Shown: positions 12,576-23,420, counted from the first letter of the stretch. The stretch is DNA of 64,000 bases from Durusdinium trenchii (GCA_963970005.1 CAXAMN010021696.1:891907-955906), one strand, 5' to 3'. A program made the numbers and translations. The notes: generated by a model not told the origin, from the sequence alone.

Positions 12576-12879
12576 AAAAGTTTTTGACAGTCGCATTTTC
12601 TTGAAACTTTCGAGGAAAATGCGACGCAGTAAAACGGAGACATTGATTTGTAGGGATCGTTTCCAAGTGGAGGATTTTTTTGGAGCGATCACTTGGAATG
12701 TTCACCAACAAACAGGCGCTTGACCAACAAAAAGTCGTTTAAACCGATTGCTTTTGTTACTCTTTCCACGGTTAATCTTCTGACCTTGAAGAAGGATTCA
12801 TATTCTATGAATGTATTATATATATACACACACATTTTCATACATTGTAATATATATATATATTATATATCATTCTGGT

Positions 12880-13324
12880 TGCCCACAGGACAGGTGAGGC
12901 GACCCAATAGACCAGATCTGCACCACTAGAACACGCCTGCAGCCACTCCAGTGAGTGCACACGAACCGACAACGAAGCAGTGCGAGCAATCTTCTGAGCT
13001 TCTAGATACTGCAACGCAGGCTCCATCAAAGCTCCAAAAAGGCCTTGTGCGCCAACTGGTCCTGCAGAGCCTTGAAGACGCTGCAACAAAATTCAAGCCC
13101 AGTAGCATTATCAGTAAAGGGAAATAGGACCGTTGCGTGATCCTCCTCATCGAGGCAAAGTGAGCAAGCCAGTTCCGAGTCGGGCAAGGAACACTCTGGG
13201 CCGAGCTCACACCGTAAATCGTGAGGAATAAAGCGTGAGGAAGCTGCAACCACTTACCCTCCGGCGACGCAGCCTGCACCAATGCCGGCACACAAGAAAC
13301 CACAGGGTCAACAGACTTTGCACC
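12880..13324 (-). pseudogene. Probable retrogene remnant behind a spliced-leader relic
   Basis: The sequence directly after the intact spliced leader (13325-13346) carries protein-like segments in shifting frames on the minus strand. From 13253 a frame reads CELGPECSLPDSELACSLC, then a stretch rich in Asp and Glu, and ends as FKALQDQLAHKAFLEL at a TGA (13028-13026) with very high GC at third positions. Another frame continues with EPALQYLEAQKIARTA around 13010-12960. This pattern fits a processed mRNA copied back into the genome and then hit by small frameshifts. The parent protein is not recognised. Alternatively these are ordinary exons that happen to sit beside the leader. Confidence 0.5.
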
Positions 13325-13346
13325 CTTGAGCCAAAATGGCTACGGA
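13325..13346 (-). other. Dinoflagellate spliced-leader sequence (relic)
   Basis: The minus strand reads TCCGTAGCC...TTTTGGCTCAAG, a full-length match to the 22-nt dinoflagellate leader (DCCGTAGCC...CTCAAG, with D = T). It is followed by GGTGCAAAG rather than the GT expected after the leader in a spliced-leader RNA gene. That points to a reverse-transcribed mature mRNA rather than a leader RNA locus. No second leader copy lies beside it. Confidence 0.9.
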
Positions 13347-13484
13347 AGGTCCAGATCATGCATTACTTGGTGCTGGATCATATTCGTGCATATGCCCGCT
13401 TTGACCGCTTGTGTGCATTGTCAACTGCCGGGGGTGTTTGGTCGTGTTCTTTTTCAGTTCTTCGTGTTTTGGACTTTCTCCCTC

Positions 13485-13603
13485 CTACCTTTCTTCATCT
13501 TTCTTCATGATCCTCCCCACAAACTTCGGTGCCCAAACTTCGTTCTTGACCACGGCTCCAGACCACCACAGGTCTCCGGAACACCCTGGCTCCCTCGCCT
13601 CGC
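13485..13603 (-). CDS. Candidate terminal exon, unknown product
   Basis: Beginning after CGAG (followed by G, the usual acceptor context here), 39 codons run to a TAG at 13487-13485. The reading includes GDLWWSGAVVKNEVWAPKF and then VGRIMKKDEE with a charged end. No domain is recognised. Confidence 0.45.
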
Positions 13604-13769
13604 CTCGCTCCGCCAGGAGCCGCCCGAGCCCCCACCGACCGAGTCGCGGCGGCGGCGGAAGTGGGAAGAGCCGCTCAGCGAAAGGGCGAGAGGTCTTGAA
13701 GGGAGACCAAGGTCGCATTGTTGGGGCGTGGAAGTCACGGGTGCGGATGGGTGCATCTTTTTTCCCCAA

Positions 13770-14060
13770 ACAGTGTGGGCACACTGAGGGGTTCTTACGG
13801 TAGGAGAAAGGAAGCTGATGCTTAGATCGCTGAAGCGCGCGGCCGTGAACGGCTAATTCGTTGCTATTTACAGTACATTCATGCCTCTCGACATCGTCCA
13901 TGTGACTTCGACTGCGCAGGCTCGCAGAATCTGAGTGTCTGCGGCGGGTGCTTCTGGCGACTGCGCTCTCGTTGTGGTGCCGTGCACATTTTCGCACACG
14001 GTGGTCACTTTTCGTGGCAGGCGAGGCTCAGATTTCGTGACAGGTGCAGTGAATCGTGAC
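13770..14060. repeat. Left copy of a duplicated block flanking the 42-bp array
   Basis: Shares GGGGTTCTTAC, CGGCTAATTCGTTGCTAT, ACAGTACATTCAT, CGACTGCGCAGGCTCGCAGA and GGTGATCACTTTTCGTG-like segments, in the same order and spacing, with 15063-15330. The two copies are roughly 70 percent alike by eye. Confidence 0.75.
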
Positions 14061-14071
14061 TTTTAGACATG

Positions 14072-14620
14072 TGGCTCGTTTGCAGATTTCGTGGCAGGCA
14101 CAGCACTCTGTGACCCTCAATGTGCAGATTTCGTGGCAGGTGCAGCACTTTGTGAACCTCGAAGTGCAGATTTCGTGACAGGTACAGCACTTTGTGAACC
14201 TCGAAGTGCAGATTTCGTGGCAGGCGCAGCACTTGGTGAACCTCGAAGTGCAGATTTTGTGGCAGGCGCAGCACTTTGTGAACCTCAAAGTGCAGATTTC
14301 GTGGCAGGTGCAGCACTTGGCGAACAGGTACAGCACTTTGTGAACCTCGAGGTGCAGATTTCGTGGCAGGTGCAGCACTTGGCGAACCTCGAAGTGCAGA
14401 TTTCGGTGCAGGCACAGCACTTTGTGAACCTCGAAGTGCAGATTTCGTGGCAGGGACAGCGCATGGTGAACCTCGAAGTGCAGATTTGTGGCAGGCCCAG
14501 CGCTTGGTGAACTCCGAAGTGCAGATTTCGTGGCAGGTGCAGTACTTGTGAACCTCGAAGTGCAGATTTCGTGGCAGGCACAGCGCATGGTGAACCTCAA
14601 AGTGCAGATTTCGTGGCTCA
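14072..14620. repeat. 42-bp tandem repeat array
   Basis: About 13 units whose core is CGTGGCAGGTGCAGCACTTT followed by GTGAACCTCGAAGTGCAGATTT. The period is a multiple of three, so several frames on both strands stay open with a 14-residue period (for example NLHFEVHKVL on the minus strand). These long frames are repeat artefacts unless expression is shown. Degenerate units continue at 15300-15420 and 15560-15600. Confidence 0.9.
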
Positions 14621-14621
14621 G

Positions 14622-14998
14622 ATGCTCACTCTCTCACTCTCCCACTCTCACTCTCCCACTTTCACTCACACTCACACTCCCTCACACTCCCACTCTCACT
14701 CTCGCTCACACTCGCACTCACACTCACTTTCCCACTCGCACTCACACTCACTCACTCTCACTTACACACACTCCTCACACTCACACCCACTCACTCCCAC
14801 TCGCAGACTCTCACTCGCTCTCACTCACACTCGCTCACACTCACACGCACACTCTCACTCACACTCACTCACTCTCACTCACACTCTTTCTCACTCACAC
14901 TCGCACTCACCCACACTCACGACCACCCACCTTCACTCTCATTCACTCACACTCGCACTCACACTCTCTCTCCTCACTCACACTCACACTCCCTCTCT
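14622..14998. repeat. CACTCT/CACACT microsatellite
   Basis: Nearly 380 bp of interrupted (CACTCT)n, (CACACT)n and (CTCACA)n sequence directly follow the 42-bp array. Confidence 0.95.
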
Positions 14999-15062
14999 AG
15001 ACTTTCTGCTTACAGGCCTTGCACTGTTTGGGGTCTCTTGCCGGGATTTTTTTTAATCCCCC

Positions 15063-15330
15063 AAATAGTGTGTCCGCGCTAGGGGTTCTTACAGCAACTG
15101 TGAAGGATGGGTGTCTGATCGGGGGTGCTCGCGGCCAGGTGCGGCTAATTCGTTGCTATTCACAGTACATTCATTCACCTCGAGATCTTCGAAGTGCATT
15201 TCGACTGCGCAGGCTCGCAGATCTGGCGGGCCGGCGTGGGTGCTCTGGTGGGACAGCGCTCTTGGTGTGGCGCCTTGCACATTCTTGGGCTTGGTGATCA
15301 CTTTTCGTGACAGGTGCAGGAGATCCGAAT
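15063..15330. repeat. Right copy of the duplicated block
   Basis: Counterpart of 13770-14060, in direct orientation. Degenerate array units follow it to about 15600. Confidence 0.75.
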
Positions 15331-16460
15331 CAATGGTTTTATGTCGATGCACAGATTTCGTGGCAGCCGCAGTACTTTCGACATTGTGGTGGCTTGTTTT
15401 CGTGGCAGGTGCAGCGAGTCGTAACTTTTTGACATGTGGCTCGTTTTCAGTATAATCGGAGGAATTCTCGAGGCAAAGCTGCGCTTTGGCATCTTGATGT
15501 TGTCTTTGGAAGTGCTCTTGGTGCGAATTACCTTGGCAGGGATGTGTGATGTGAATCTTGATGTGCAGATTTCGTGGCAGGCGCAGTGCGTTGTGGACCT
15601 TGAGGTGCGTCTCTAAAAGAGGTATATAACGAGCATGAACTCAGGGAACGAGCCTGTGTCGACACTGCAAAGGTCCGATGAAAGAAACCTTTTGTCAGCG
15701 TGGGAACTGCTGGATTCTTCTTACATTAGAGACGCTTGCGAGCCAAGCGTTTCCAAGGCCGCCTGTGGACTGGGAAAACATGTGAGACTCATGATCTCAG
15801 TTGATCTCAGAGACTTCCTGCATCTTGGGTGGGGTCAACAAGATTTTGCCACATGGATCATTTGATAGATTCCCATCAAACCCGGGGCCCACTCGTTTTC
15901 CATTTTTCGCTCATCCCCAGGAACAGTGGCGGCTTTGTCGTGACGCATGAAGGCGTATACATTTTCCCGTCCGATCCGCGGGGGCCTTTGGAGTGAACTT
16001 GGAAAAGCGAGACCCGAACTGGAAACGGAAGCGGATCCGCTTCCGGCCCACGGACGTGGAAGTCATCTCCAGGAAAACCAAGCTTTCTGCAGGGGGATTC
16101 CGGACTGGGTCGGTATCTGACATTGTCAGCATCTCGCAGTGATGCAAGAGAGCTTGTTCATTGAAAGGTCGATCCGAAATCCTTCCCTCTAATGACTGCA
16201 AGCGAACCTACGCGGTGGGGAACTGGCCGGACAAGACCCTGATACTGAATGTCTCATTGACAAACGCTGAAGTTGGAATGGCGTTGCTTCCTTGCCACGC
16301 CCCAAGCCACTTCCACCTAAAGTTAACTTGGTTGACAGGGAGATTTGAGGCAATTCTTTCTGTGAAAGGGCCGGTATATAAGGAGCGTTCGGGCGGATAG
16401 GGTCTTGGTTGTGAGGCGGAAATTGGACTTGGATCTCTGCATCACAACGTTCTCTTCATC

Positions 16461-16481
16461 TAAACCCTAAACCCTAAAACC
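16461..16481. repeat. Short telomere-like tract
   Basis: TAAACCCTAAACCCTAAAAC holds about two and a half units of CCCTAAA, the plant-type telomere repeat also reported for dinoflagellates. It is too short for a true telomere. Confidence 0.6.
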
Positions 16482-16618
16482 TTTAAAAGATCATGTAAAT
16501 CTCCAGGCAGAGTTGGCCCTAACTCAAGGACCCAATCGAGCCCACCCTTGCCTTCAGCAGAAACCTCAGCGCTTGCAACGTCCACCGACGTCCACCGAAC
16601 GGTTCAGCCGCTGCGCAG

Positions 16619-16702
16619 CCCGAAAGCCGGAGCCGGAGAAGGAGGAGAAGCTGCCGATGTCCATGGCAGAGCTGGAGCAGCTCTCCGTTGGGGTCGCCAA
16701 GG
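16619..16702 (+). CDS. Candidate internal exon, acidic helical segment
   Basis: After GCGCAG the frame reads RKPEPEKEEKLPMSMAELEQ and then LSVGVAKG, with almost every third base G or C. A GA donor (GAGTAG) would end it near 16702, just before a microsatellite. No family is recognised. Confidence 0.45.
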
Positions 16703-16704
16703 GA

Positions 16705-16814
16705 GTAGTAGTGATGGTGGGTGGTGGTAGCAGCAGCAGTAGCCGTAGTAGCAGGTCTAGGGTAGCAGTAGCAGTAGCAGTAGCAGTAGCAGTAGCAGTA
16801 GCAGTAGCAGTAGC

Positions 16815-16850
<36 letters not shown>

Positions 16851-17372
16851 CGTAGTGGTAGTGGTAGTGGTAGTGGCAGTGGTAGTGGTAGTGATAGTGG
16901 TAGTGGCAGTTAGGAGTAGGAGTAGGAGTCGTGGTGGTAGTGGGCATTAAAGGAGTAGCAGTCGGAGTAGGAGTAGGAGTTGTGGTGGTAGTGGTAGTCG
17001 TAGTATTAGTGGCAGTATAGGAGTAGGAGTAGGAGTAGGAGTCGTGGTGGTATAGTGGCAGTCGTAGCAAGTAGCAGTAGCAGTAGCAGTAGTACTAGTA
17101 GGAGAAGAATAAGAAGAAGAGAAGAAGAAGAAGGAGAAGAAGAAAAAGAAGAAGAAGAAGAAGCAGAAAAAGAAGAAGAAGAAGAAGAAGAAGAAGAAGA
17201 AGAAGAAGAAGACGAGGAAGAAGAAGAAGAAGAAGAAGAAGTGGCAGTAGCAGTAGCAGTAGCAGCAGCAACAGCAGCAGGAGGAGGAGTAGTAGGAGTA
17301 AGAGTAGGAGTAGGAGTAGGAGTAGGAGTAGGAGTAGGATTAGGAGTAGTAGTAGTAGTAGTAGACGTAGAC
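16705..17372. repeat. Compound trinucleotide/hexanucleotide microsatellite
   Basis: Blocks of GTAGCA, GTAGTA, GTGGTA, GGAGTA, AGAAGA and GTAGCAGTA succeed one another for about 670 bp, interrupted by short unique pieces. The long Ser, Val, Leu, Tyr or Glu runs of the overlapping frames come from these blocks. Confidence 0.95.
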
Positions 17373-17474
17373 GTTCTCCTTTTCCAGTGCCCGAGCAATT
17401 TGGACCGAAGAGGTCTGCCATGTCTTTTCACCACAATCCGGCAAGAATTTAGTCTTTACCGTAGCTAACTAGAG

Positions 17475-17743
17475 ATGTACACAAACCCCAGGAAAGTCAG
17501 AACCTTGAAATTTCCGGGCCGAGTTCCCATCAAATTCGATGCGGGTGATCAAACTTTGCTTCTTGCGCAGATGAAAGAACTGAAGCAGGTCCTCAAGGCA
17601 AATTTCGCGCTTCCGGAAGGGGCGGTGGTTAGACATGGGGGCTGACATGATCTTTCTTGGGCAAACTTCAGTGAAAGGTCGCGCAGATGTTGGAGTCAGG
17701 GTGGTTCGCAGGCTCTGTCATTCGTTGGTGTCATGCAGACTGA
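17475..17743 (+). CDS. Candidate small gene or two terminal exons
   Basis: A 56-codon frame begins with ATG at 17475 and contains PGRVPIKFDAGDQTLLLAQ and then MKELKQVLKANFALPEG before TGA at 17643-17645. An AG before the ATGAAAGAA at 17568 suggests that the second half alone may be the exon, with a GC donor inside GGGGCGGTGG. A second short frame at 17687-17743, after GCGCAG, reads MLESGWFAGSVIRWCHAD to a stop. Whether these join is not shown. Confidence 0.35.
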
Positions 17744-18633
17744 GATTCCGCATATTGCAGATCACCAGCAGCTGTTTCGAAGTCATGCGATCGGTTTAAA
17801 CAGTTGTGGGTGGTTGGTGGTTTGAATTAGAGGTTTTATCAAGGGTCACGCGGTCACATCAAGTTGTCATAAGTCGTCTAACTTCCCAGGTTCAAGTGCT
17901 ACGTACTTCTTGTGAGTCAGAGAGTGCTTGCACCCACATGAGGCAAATCACCGCCCGAAACAGCATCCCTGTGGGATCCTTGCAAGTGGCCGATGGATCG
18001 TCCGATCACGTCATGCGTTAAAGGAGACCAGTTTTATATACGAGATATATATGGTAAAAGAGTGTCTTAGATTTGACCCCTCGAAAAGAAGGTCGTTGAG
18101 TCCTTTGATTTCCGCACACCTCATATTACATGATCCCTCTACCATCTACGGGAGTCTCCAGTATGACCCCTCGACTTCGAAGACAGGACCTCGAACTCAT
18201 GTTCCGCACAAACCCGTCGTCGCACCGATGATCGTCTCAGCACACCACCCGTTTTTCCGCACTTCGCACGTGTTCCGCGCCCCGGTGGCGCCTTTTCCGC
18301 GCCAGGAACATGGAGTCGACACCACTGGCTGTCGGGGTCTTGGCCTTCGGATTCGCAAGGATCGTTCGACTGGACTCGAGGCGAAGAAAAATGCCAAGAC
18401 CCCGTGGTGTGGCCAGATTCTGGGCTCATGTGACGGTTGGACTCTTGGCCCTTGGCCCCAACAAAACGAAACTCTTGGCCTCTTGGGTCATGGTTCAGGG
18501 CCATTTTTGAGCATTACTCCAAAAAGCACCAAATTTGAAGGTCATTCTCTGCGCCTCTCTGATGGATGTAAATATGTAAACTCTTTCAGGCGCCAGCGGC
18601 GCTTGGCCGTTGCGGCCTTTCAGTTCTCCGCAG

Positions 18634-18781
18634 TTCTGCGGTCTTTTCAAGCGCTCCGATCTGCGTTGACTTGTACCCGTCGACGTGGGACAGGTTCATC
18701 CATCGCACCGCCAAATGGAGTCAGGACGGGTACCGGAAACACGACGTGCAGGAAGGAGGCCGCGTCGAAGTGGACATCTAA
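18634..18781 (+). CDS. Candidate terminal exon, unknown product
   Basis: After CCGCAG the frame reads APICVDLYPSTWDRFIHRTA and continues KWSQDGYRKHDVQEGGRVEV to a TAA at 18779-18781. It has high GC at third positions and a natural residue mix. A longer overlapping frame on the same strand gives poorer protein. No family is recognised. A GC donor inside GGAGGCCGCG is an alternative end. Confidence 0.5.
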
Positions 18782-18859
18782 GGATACACCTGTAGCTTCC
18801 AACTATGCACACTTAATGCCTTTTGGATCTTTTGGCAGGTTTATAGGTTTTTTTCCTAG

Positions 18860-19156
18860 ATGAAAAGGCGGACCTTGAGCACCATTGGAAGATCCAGGTG
18901 TTCCTTCGTTCGGTCACGTTCGCCAGCTCCTTCCCAGCCCTTCCCCCCCCCGAAAACCAACCAACCACCAATCGGGAAAGGCCCAGCACCATCTGCCACC
19001 AGCGGCAGCACCTCCATCCGCAGCCCACCCCTCCGAGGCCTTGAGAAGCCGGAGTTCTTGCAGAAGGCCATCGGGATCCGACCAGACGGGGTCAGGGTCA
19101 GTCGGAGCCCCGCCCAGGGTCGGCTCTTGGGGAGCTTGGAGGCGTTTGGTGTGTAG
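18860..19156 (+). CDS. Candidate C-terminal exon, Ser/Pro-rich
   Basis: An open frame rich in Ser and Pro passes into LEKPEFLQKAIGIRPDGVRV and ends GRLLGSLEAFGV at a TAG. Over the last 38 codons about 32 third bases are G or C. The upstream exon border is not fixed. The product is unknown. Confidence 0.42.
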   Translation: MKRRTLSTIGRSRCSFVRSRSPAPSQPFPPPKTNQPPIGKGPAPSATSGSTSIRSPPLRGLEKPEFLQKAIGIRPDGVRVSRSPAQGRLLGSLEAFGV

Positions 19157-19187
19157 AACACGGGCCCTTCAGATCACCCAAAACTCC

Positions 19188-19208
19188 TCCTCCTCCTCCT
19201 CCTCCTCC

Positions 19209-19240
<32 letters not shown>

Positions 19241-19241
19241 G
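19188..19241. repeat. (CTC)n(CAT)n microsatellite
   Basis: About eight CTC units are followed by about ten CAT units. Confidence 0.95.
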
Positions 19242-19905
19242 TTACCTTGTGCCATCTCCTACTGTCCTTTTCGAGCCTTTCTGTGGTCCGCCATTGTTCT
19301 CTCCTCTCAGTGGCTTCTCTGGCGGAGCTGGTTCCTAAGGAACCGCAAGAGCACCGGGCGACCCCCTTTTCTCCACGCAGCCCCTGGTCCGCCGCATGAA
19401 CAAAGTTCGGTTCAGGAGAAGCGTGGATCGTTTTTATGCGGATCTTCGTGTGCAGTACTGAAGTTTGCGGGTTTTGAGGGCATGGAAGTACAACAATTTG
19501 GAGCCATGAGCTGTCTTCTATCACTGCGCAATGGGTGGGGGACTGGGGGACTCAGAATAAGAGGCACAAGATTCAGCAAATTTTCAGTCGCAAGACTTGG
19601 GATGGACTATTCATCCACTCCATGCATTTGAGATGATTTTGATTTGATGTTCGTTGTTGGGAAAACAACCCTTCAATCATCCCTGTTTTTGGTCCGCAGC
19701 CAAAAAGAAAAAGACCTTGGGGCTTGCTTCGCCCCTTTTTCTCTCCCGCAGCGACCAACCAAACCCCTATTTTTTCTCGGCGACCGGATTCCCCCATCAA
19801 TGAAAAGGGGGACATCATACACAGCCATATGGCTAAGCCCATACCATGGCCTTTTTGAGATCTATGTTTCCCAAAAAATGTTTCAACCATCCATGGCTTT
19901 TTCAG

Positions 19906-19999
19906 ATCTATCGATGTTTCTTCTGAAACCATCCTTGACCAGGCCACCCTGTCGCTGCGTCGAAACGACCAGGCCAAGGAGCGAGCGCGGACCGCCTGA
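19906..19999 (+). CDS. Candidate terminal exon
   Basis: After TTTTTCAG the frame reads SIDVSSETILDQATLSLRRN and then DQAKERARTA to TGA at 19997-19999. The acceptor and its pyrimidine tract lie in a local duplication (19848-19935). No family is recognised. Confidence 0.45.
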
Positions 20000-20701
20000 G
20001 AGCCGCCACGGGTCGCCCGCACCACGGGGCGCCCGGACCCCCAAAGGGGGTGCGGTTTGTTTTGGTAGTGTAGAACAGGTGGGGGGGAGTGTGCACCTGA
20101 TGTTAGGAGACGAAGGTGAAGTATTTTGAAGGGGCCCCAACACATGACCTCTGCCTTGATAGGCCGTTTGACCCTTTTTGGATCTTACAGGACCCATATA
20201 TTGGGTGGTTGGTTTTAAACAGAGAGGTTACTTAAGGTGAACTAGTCAAGAAGTCTCAGCAGGAAGCAGTCCACATCTTTGTTCGCACAGGAAGGATGGA
20301 TGGAGGGATGACGGAAGCGATGAAGCGACCGATTTTTGAGGGTGGCCACGGGTTTCGTTCTTTTTGGCGATCAACGAAGATGTGGTCGATGGTCCAAGGT
20401 GTATGGCAATTTGCCCTCTGCCTACCTCCAAGGATGCTTGCTTGATAACCAGTAGATGTCATTCCCAGATACATGTGTGAAATTTCGATTCCGGGGGAAG
20501 TCAGTCCACACCTGACCTTGGTCAGGTTTCGTTCCTGAGTGGAACTATCAAGCCTAAAGAGGTGGTCAACTCACTCCACGTAACCACCACGTAACGAGTG
20601 ATCGTGAAGCACGGCACGAATCCGTTTGCGAATCCGTTCGGCTCCAGCAGTGGTGAAGCCGAACGCTCTCCATGTTTTGAATGGACATCACCCTCCACAC
20701 A

Positions 20702-20820
20702 TCAACGCTTCAGTTCACTGAATCGCTTCAGTTCGACCGTTTTCACGGTTTGCACGACGACTTCGTGCCGTTCTCGCCACCTTCGCGCCTCGGGTGGCGA
20801 GTAGTTCACATCTCCCGAGC
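20702..20820 (-). CDS. Candidate terminal exon, basic C-terminus
   Basis: After CTTGTAG on the minus strand the frame reads GDVNYSPPEARRWRERHEVV and then VQTVKTVELKRFSELKR to TGA at 20704-20702. It is a plausible C-terminus with charged helices. The product is unknown. Confidence 0.45.
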
Positions 20821-20989
20821 CTACAAGAGGGATCTGGTCTTTTGTTCTTGCTTTGGGAAGAGGTTTTACATCTCTGTGATGGCACCTGGTAGTCGGGGTA
20901 GTCGGTTCCGCTTTCTTGGTCCAGCTTGGTTCGTGCCTTCTCAAACTCAGGATTCAGGTCGAACTCACACTTTCCAGCTTCATCAGTTC

Positions 20990-21095
20990 AGGTTGGGGGC
21001 AAGTCACTCAACCTTCTTGACTCTGAGGCGAGACCGAGCAGAGCTGCAGAGCGCCTCGCAGAAATGGCTCTGCTGGTGTTCGCGGGTGGGCTGCG
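20990..21095 (+). CDS. Weak exon candidate
   Basis: The frame reads SLNLLDSEARPSRAAERLAE and then MALLVFAGGLR. It is helical and Ala/Leu-rich, but no splice borders could be chosen. Confidence 0.22.
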
Positions 21096-21929
21096 CAGTT
21101 TTTTTGTTTTTTTTTCTCCTGCGCTTCCCTGGTTTTGCTTGAGAACGCCAAAAACTCACAATGTGAGGACCCTCTCAGTAGATTTGACCCCTCGAACACC
21201 ATTCGCAAGTCATAATTTGATGCATTTTCTCCATGGCACGCGCTTTCGAACATGAATCAAGGCCCAATGCAGATGTGCAAAAAAAACACCGGGGCCTTTT
21301 TTTCGCCGTGGACACCCAACACATATCAAGGCTTATTAAGGCTTACTGTATATCTTATATTAACTCACAGGTGTTTTGAATCGAGGTCTTTTTCAGCTCA
21401 GGTTCACATCAATTTCAATCCAGGAAATCCTGGATTTTTCCATTAAGCTTAAACCATCTTAAACCTATTGATCGAGCGGTTTCCTATTGGTCGATTGAAA
21501 TCCGACGTCTGCCATGAGCGCGTCTCATGTGACGCCCAAGCGCGTACGTCCTGCTTGCGGGGTTCCAGGGCTCTCGAACATAGGTCTCACAGTCAAGAAG
21601 CTTGTCACACATACATCCAAGCGTGAACAGCACCCTGGTTGTCGACTTCCTGGTTGTCGACTTGCTGCGGCATGCTTCGATTCCCTGAAATTCCTTGGTT
21701 CCTGGGTGAATGGGCATGGGGAATATATATATATATATAAATATACATTACATATACTCTATGTTGTTTTGGGTCCGGTTCCTAGGCAGCTCAATTCCAC
21801 CACCTCCCACACGAACCAACCTCCTTTTGGCTTTAGAAGAGGGGCCGCGTTGGCCAGAACCCGACCGACGCATGGCTGACCCCCGACCGACGCTTCCCGG
21901 AACGTCACAGGACCGGTCGGTCGCCGATG

Positions 21930-21990
21930 CTCCCAGACACGACGTGTCAAGTCTGGGACTGCCAGGGACTGCCCCAGAAAGACTGGGTAT
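21930..21990. repeat. Hairpin-family copy (CAGACAC type), partial
   Basis: CCCAGACACGACGTGTC... TCTGGGACTGCCAGG...GACTGCC closely matches the left arm of the element at 49883-50010. Internal CCCAG/CTGGG pairing gives a small hairpin. Confidence 0.55.
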
Positions 21991-22949
21991 AGGAACAAGA
22001 ACCTTCGCACGGTGGAGGCCATCGCGCTTTTAGCTTGGAGGCCACATTCGCTACGAACGTAACAAGGTTCGCATGTTCGCTCGTAGCGATGGAGTGTTTG
22101 GGAATATATATGTTCCCCCCAACTTTCGACCGACACCTAGATATTGATGTGTTTGTTTTTCTAGTAGGTCGTTTTGGTTGGAAGTAGGGGGCCTCCCATG
22201 GTGATTTCTCAGTCCAACTGCTAAATCCATTCAACCAGAATTCAGTCAATGTCCAGCAAAGCTATGAGGAACTGTCAAGAGTCGCGTCGAGGTATTTTTT
22301 CGATTTGTGCTTTCAACTTTCACCGTTGCCTTTGGTAGCTCCTTGGTAGCTCGGTTGCTCTGATATCACTAGCATTTGGCTCCAGCCATTCAAACAGTTC
22401 CCCCACTGCTGTTTGAGCAGCCGGGGTGGCCGACGAAAAGAGATGCTTATGGTGACTATACACCGGGGCTCCAAAGAAACTGCGGAACATGTAAGGGTAA
22501 CCAAACCAGAAGTGCAATCCTAAAGATGGTCCTGAACAAGGTTGTTACCAGATCTGCCAAAAACATCCAAAAAGCGAGCTGAAAAGCTCACCGAGCCTAG
22601 CAGCCTAGCAGCTAGGTCGCATTTTCTTCCATCCTACGGAAATGGCGGTCGCATCATGATGATGTTCCGCTATAAGAATAGGCATGCCCAAGAAGAAAGA
22701 CCTGAAACACCTTAGATGCCGTGCCCGTGGCGAAACCTGAAACAAAGTAGAAGTCTTCTCTGCGAGTCCGTCCCGTCTGATTACAACCAAATACTTGGAT
22801 GTGGACTGGACATAAACAACACATGCACATGCACACAGTTTACGCCAGTCTACGGACAATTAGATGCCCAGCTTCTTCCCTTTCCAAAAGAATCTTCCGT
22901 CTTCAGACGAGAAGACCTTGCTGCCTGTGGGCTGTCTTAGCCAAAATGG

Positions 22950-23030
22950 TTCCCAGACCTTGGTGGTGGATGAAGCTCGTCATTTCCATTTTCTACGTCT
23001 TTGTCCTTCTCTACAAGGCCGGCACGGGAA
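22950..23030 (+). CDS. Weak exon candidate with membrane helix
   Basis: The frame reads MKLVISIFYVFVLLYK and would end at a GC donor (GCCGGC). Most third bases are G or C. The opposite strand is also open here. Confidence 0.22.
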
Positions 23031-23265
23031 ACTGCGTTTGAAAGCGCAAACGCCCCATCTCCTGGGGTGTGTTGTCCTGGATTTCCTGCAGTGCTGTGCC
23101 CCCAGGTGATGAAGCTCTTATGGTTCCCGGACGTGGCTCGTTCCTCCTTTTCCAGTGTTTTCAAGAACGAGGCGACTGGGCTGCGAGCCGCCCGCGCGAT
23201 CCGCGATCCTGCGCCCTTTCCGTTGTGGAACAGTCGGTGGTGCCGCAGTGAGATCGGGATCGAAG

Positions 23266-23330
23266 GTCGAGGATCTGCACGACCGGGCGAAGCGCTTCGA
23301 ATGGGCGATTCGGTTGTTTGGACCTGATAA
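23266..23330 (+). CDS. Candidate exon
   Basis: After CGAAG the frame reads VEDLHDRAKRFEWAIRLFGP, an amphipathic helix with GC-rich third positions. The donor is unclear. Confidence 0.3.
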
Positions 23331-23342
23331 CGATCCCCGAGG

Positions 23343-23420
23343 TCTATATATATATATACCCAGGGAGTCAAAGACTATAAAAGGAATGGTCTTTAGGTGA
23401 CACAAAGAGGAATGTCCACA
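23343..23420. repeat. Dispersed repeat, TATA-CCCAGGGAGTC type
   Basis: (TA)n followed by ACCCAGGGAGTCAAAGAC and GGTCTTTAGGTGA. A related copy lies at 37466-37545 (ACCCTGGGAGTCCAAGACC...GGTCTTGAGGTGA). Confidence 0.55.

Noticed and set aside
14028..14600. 190-residue repeat protein on the minus strand
   Set aside because: The frame is produced by the 42-bp tandem unit; frames on both strands are open with the same period.
15624..15640. TATA box for a 76-codon frame at 15635
   Set aside because: TATATAA is common by chance in this AT-tract-rich DNA, dinoflagellate promoters rarely use it, and the frame has no coding bias.
16461..16481. Chromosome end
   Set aside because: Only about two and a half telomere-like units, with normal sequence on both sides.
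16519..17434. Poly-Ser, poly-Leu, poly-Val and poly-Tyr proteins
   Set aside because: They are translations of the compound microsatellite.
22930..22955. Second spliced-leader relic
   Set aside because: Only 11 contiguous bases (CCATTTTGGCT) match, and the end reads AAG without the CTC before it; likely chance.
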